NCBI GenBank assembly: GCA_016929205.1
Contig: JAFGJF010000219.1
Coordinates: forward strand, 1 to 5,568
Length of the DNA: 5,568 nt
From: Anaerolineae bacterium
Lineage (GTDB): Bacteria; Chloroflexota; Anaerolineae; JAFGEY01
Direction of reading: 5' to 3'
The notes beneath the pieces are model-generated. The model saw only the letters and a program-made list of their open reading frames with translations. It searched no databases and was not told where the DNA came from. Of the stretch, positions 3,908 to 5,568 are shown piece by piece. Position numbers and translations under genes: made by a program. Position 1 is the first letter of the stretch. Every line of letters starts with the position of its first letter.

Positions 3908-5568
3908 CTATCCCACTCGGTGAATACTGGCGGCTGCTCAAGCGTTACCTCGTTCCCCAACGTGCCGCCGCAGTCTGGATGGCCGTGCTGCTCCTGGCAA
4001 GCATTGGCCTGCAGCTTGTCGGACCGCAGGCCGCGCGCGCCTTTATCGACGCCGCACAGGCCGGCGGGAGCGAACAAACGTTGATCCAGATCGCACTGCT
4101 TTTCCTCGCCGCGTCGCTCGTCCACCAGATCACGCAGGTGTTGGCCGCCTACTGGAGCGAAAAGGTGGCCTGGACGGCGACCAATGCCCTGCGCGACGAC
4201 GTACTCGCCCACCTCGTCCGCCTCGATATCGGTTTTCACAAGGCCCACACACCTGGCGAATTGATCGAACGCGTCGACGGCGATATCAGCACCCTGGCCG
4301 GATTCTTTTCCAGCTTTGTCGTCCAGCTTGTGGGCAGCGCCCTGCTGTTGGTTGGGGTACTGATCACGATCTGGATGGTCAGCTGGCAGTTGGGACTCGT
4401 CTTTGTCGCCTTTGCCGCGCTGACCCTGGTTCTGCTCGGCTGGGTGCGACGCTTTGCCACACCTTATTGGCAAGAGAGCCGAGAGCGCAGCGCCGCACTC
4501 TACGGCTACCTGGGTGAACTGCTCACCGCCACGGAGGACATCCGCTCCTGCGGTGCGGTGCCCTATGCCCTGCGGCGTTTTTACGAACAGCTGCGCCACC
4601 AGGCAGCCATCGGCTGGCAGGCCGGATTTTGGGGACAGAGCGTGTGGACGGCAGTCATCGCCGCCTTTGCCATCGGCGACGTCCTCGCCTACGGGCTGGG
4701 CGGCACGTTGTACCAAACCGGCACGATCTCGTTGGGTATGGTCTATATGATCGTCGCTTACGTGACGATGCTGGCCCGGCCGATCGATGCCATCCGCACC
4801 CAATTACAGTCACTTCAGCAGGCCGACGCCAGCATCGTCCGCGTGCGCGGCCTGATTTCAACCCGATCGGCACTTACAGACGGCACAGAGACGCTACCTC
4901 CGGGCGCGCTGCCGGTCGCATTTGACCACGTCTCTTTTGCCTACAATGACAACAACCACGACCCACACGAAATGCAGGACACGATCCAACTTTACCCCGA
5001 GCCCGTCGAGGGGCCTATATTCCACCCAACCACGGCCCACACGGAACGTAGGACGCCACCCAACCGGCTTGTCCTTGACGACCTCTCTTTCTCCCTCGCT
5101 CCCGGCCGCACCCTGGGTCTGTTGGGGCGTACCGGCAGCGGCAAGACCACCATCGCGCGCCTGCTGTTTCGACTCTACGATTCACAAGAGGGAGCGGTCC
5201 GGCTGGGGCACATCGACGTTCGCCAAGTCCGGCTTGACGCCTTGCGCACACGGGTGGGATTTGTCACCCAGGACGTGCAGTTGTTCGAGGCCAGCCTGCG
5301 CGACAACCTCACCTTTTTCAACCCCGGCATCCCGGACGAGCGCCTGTATGCCATCTTGCACGAACTCGGACTGAATCACTGGTTACACACATTGCCCGGT
5401 GGCTTGGACTCGCCCGTCTCTAGCGCGACACTTTCAGCCGGTGAAGCGCAGCTCATCGCCCTGGCCCGCGTTTTTCTCCAAGATGCTGGCTTGATCATCC
5501 TGGATGAAGCCTCGAGCCGTCTCGATCCGATCACCGGAATGCTGCTCGAGGGCGCGCTGGACCGCTTG
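3904..5568 (+). CDS. ABC exporter half-transporter, membrane domain plus nucleotide-binding domain (3' end outside window)
   Basis: 555 codons, open to the right edge. Residues 1-315 form an ABC type-1 exporter membrane domain with about six hydrophobic segments (about 22-42, 60-83, 134-157, 160-180, 245-266, 274-292) and the intracellular coupling-loop motif GELIERVDGDIS at 118-129. The nucleotide-binding domain starts near 339: A-loop FAY (Y347), Walker A GRTGSGKT (408-415), Q-loop VTQDVQLF (454-461, Q456), signature LSAGE (510-514, in place of LSGGQ), Walker B LIILDE with catalytic E535, and D-loop SSRLDP. The switch histidine lies beyond the window. The domain holds a 37-residue insert (351-387) between A-loop and Walker A. 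Substrate cannot be told. The LSAGE signature suggests one half of a heterodimer, so a partner gene may follow. The start at 3904 overlaps the TGA of the upstream remnant. Confidence 0.9.
   Translation, partial: MTIPLGEYWRLLKRYLVPQRAAAVWMAVLLLASIGLQLVGPQAARAFIDAAQAGGSEQTLIQIALLFLAASLVHQITQVLAAYWSEKVAWTATNALRDDVLAHLVRLDIGFHKAHTPGELIERVDGDISTLAGFFSSFVVQLVGSALLLVGVLITIWMVSWQLGLVFVAFAALTLVLLGWVRRFATPYWQESRERSAALYGYLGELLTATEDIRSCGAVPYALRRFYEQLRHQAAIGWQAGFWGQSVWTAVIAAFAIGDVLAYGLGGTLYQTGTISLGMVYMIVAYVTMLARPIDAIRTQLQSLQQADASIVRVRGLISTRSALTDGTETLPPGALPVAFDHVSFAYNDNNHDPHEMQDTIQLYPEPVEGPIFHPTTAHTERRTPPNRLVLDDLSFSLAPGRTLGLLGRTGSGKTTIARLLFRLYDSQEGAVRLGHIDVRQVRLDALRTRVGFVTQDVQLFEASLRDNLTFFNPGIPDERLYAILHELGLNHWLHTLPGGLDSPVSSATLSAGEAQLIALARVFLQDAGLIILDEASSRLDPITGMLLEGALDRL
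4954..4990 (+). repeat. Left 37-bp direct repeat of the insert
   Basis: It begins AACCACGACCCACACG and ends CCAAC. It matches 5028-5064 at 30 of 37 positions without gaps; six of the seven differences are transitions. Confidence 0.75.
4995..5013. repeat. GC-rich palindromic core encoding PEPVEG
   Basis: CCCCGAGCCCGTCGAGGGG can fold with CCCC/GGGG arms, tandem G-A mismatches and an inner G-C pair. It resembles a widely scattered bacterial repeat of the form CCCTGAGCxTGTCGAAGGG, which in coding frames is seen as SPEPVEG. Here it encodes residues 365-370. Confidence 0.6.
5028..5064 (+). repeat. Right 37-bp direct repeat of the insert
   Basis: It begins AACCACGGCCCACACG and ends CCAAC. It lies 74 bp downstream of the left copy, so the two copies are read in different frames and encode unlike peptides. 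Confidence 0.75.

Larger units (their letters stand above)
4954..5064 (+). repeat. 111-bp in-frame palindromic insertion element within the ABC gene
   Basis: The segment is 37 bp, 37 bp, 37 bp: two imperfect direct repeats around a centre with a GC-rich palindrome. It is codon-aligned and encodes residues 351-387, rich in N, H, P, T and E. Without it the protein reads FAYNDN directly into RLVLDDLSF, and the distance from the A-loop tyrosine to Walker A falls from 61 to 24 residues, the family norm. It resembles protein-coding palindromic elements such as the RPEs of Rickettsia in behaviour, not in sequence. Confidence 0.65.

Noticed and set aside
3787..4803. Long open frame of 338 codons on the minus strand
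   Set aside because: It lies antisense to the ABC membrane domain, which has clear motifs; its product is of low complexity, rich in G, D and Q, with no recognisable domain.
4954..5064. CRISPR-like reading of the two 37-bp repeats
   Set aside because: There are only two imperfect copies, they lie inside an intact coding frame, and the centre has its own palindrome; no cas gene is nearby.

Overview
The window (5568 bp, GC-rich outside the intergenic promoters) looks like bacterial chromosome. The gene families, the LSAGE-type ABC signature and a PEPVEG-encoding palindrome fit a Chloroflexota-like organism. That is an inference from family resemblance, with no marker gene to confirm it.

Left edge (1-783, +): one open frame that enters from outside the window and looks like a mosaic. 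It joins a short TPR-like stretch, the C-terminal part of a beta-lactamase-fold serine hydrolase, and an excisionase-type helix-turn-helix module. Converging on it is an APH/choline-kinase-fold phosphotransferase (802-1797, -) with a TTG start and a strong Shine-Dalgarno. A GrpB/UPF0157 gene (1977-2522, +) diverges from the kinase. Each of these two has its own recognisable promoter in the 179-bp spacer. GrpB converges on a WYL-domain transcription regulator (2553-3512, -).

Upstream of the regulator lies a 391-bp strip without an intact gene (3513-3903). It holds two back-to-back -10 elements around a TGACA-N5-TGTCA inverted repeat (a candidate autoregulatory operator). Beyond these are the remains of two unrelated genes: the 5' end of a small hypothetical gene, and the 4Fe-4S C-terminal tail of an aldo/keto-reductase-like protein. 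The tail runs into the ATG of a large ABC exporter half-transporter (3904 to the right edge, +). This gene has no visible Shine-Dalgarno but has an extended -10 about 10 nt upstream of its ATG, suggesting a nearly leaderless mRNA.

The most notable structure is inside the ABC gene. A 111-bp segment (4954-5064), exactly 37 codons, is built as 37-bp repeat, 37-bp centre with a palindrome, 37-bp repeat. It sits between the A-loop tyrosine and Walker A. Taking it out restores normal nucleotide-binding-domain spacing, so it looks like a palindromic element inserted in frame.

The genes do not form an obvious single pathway. They are mostly separate transcription units with alternating orientation, in a region marked by gene debris and fusions. 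I see no CRISPR array, tRNA, rRNA, complete insertion sequence or convincing intrinsic terminator.
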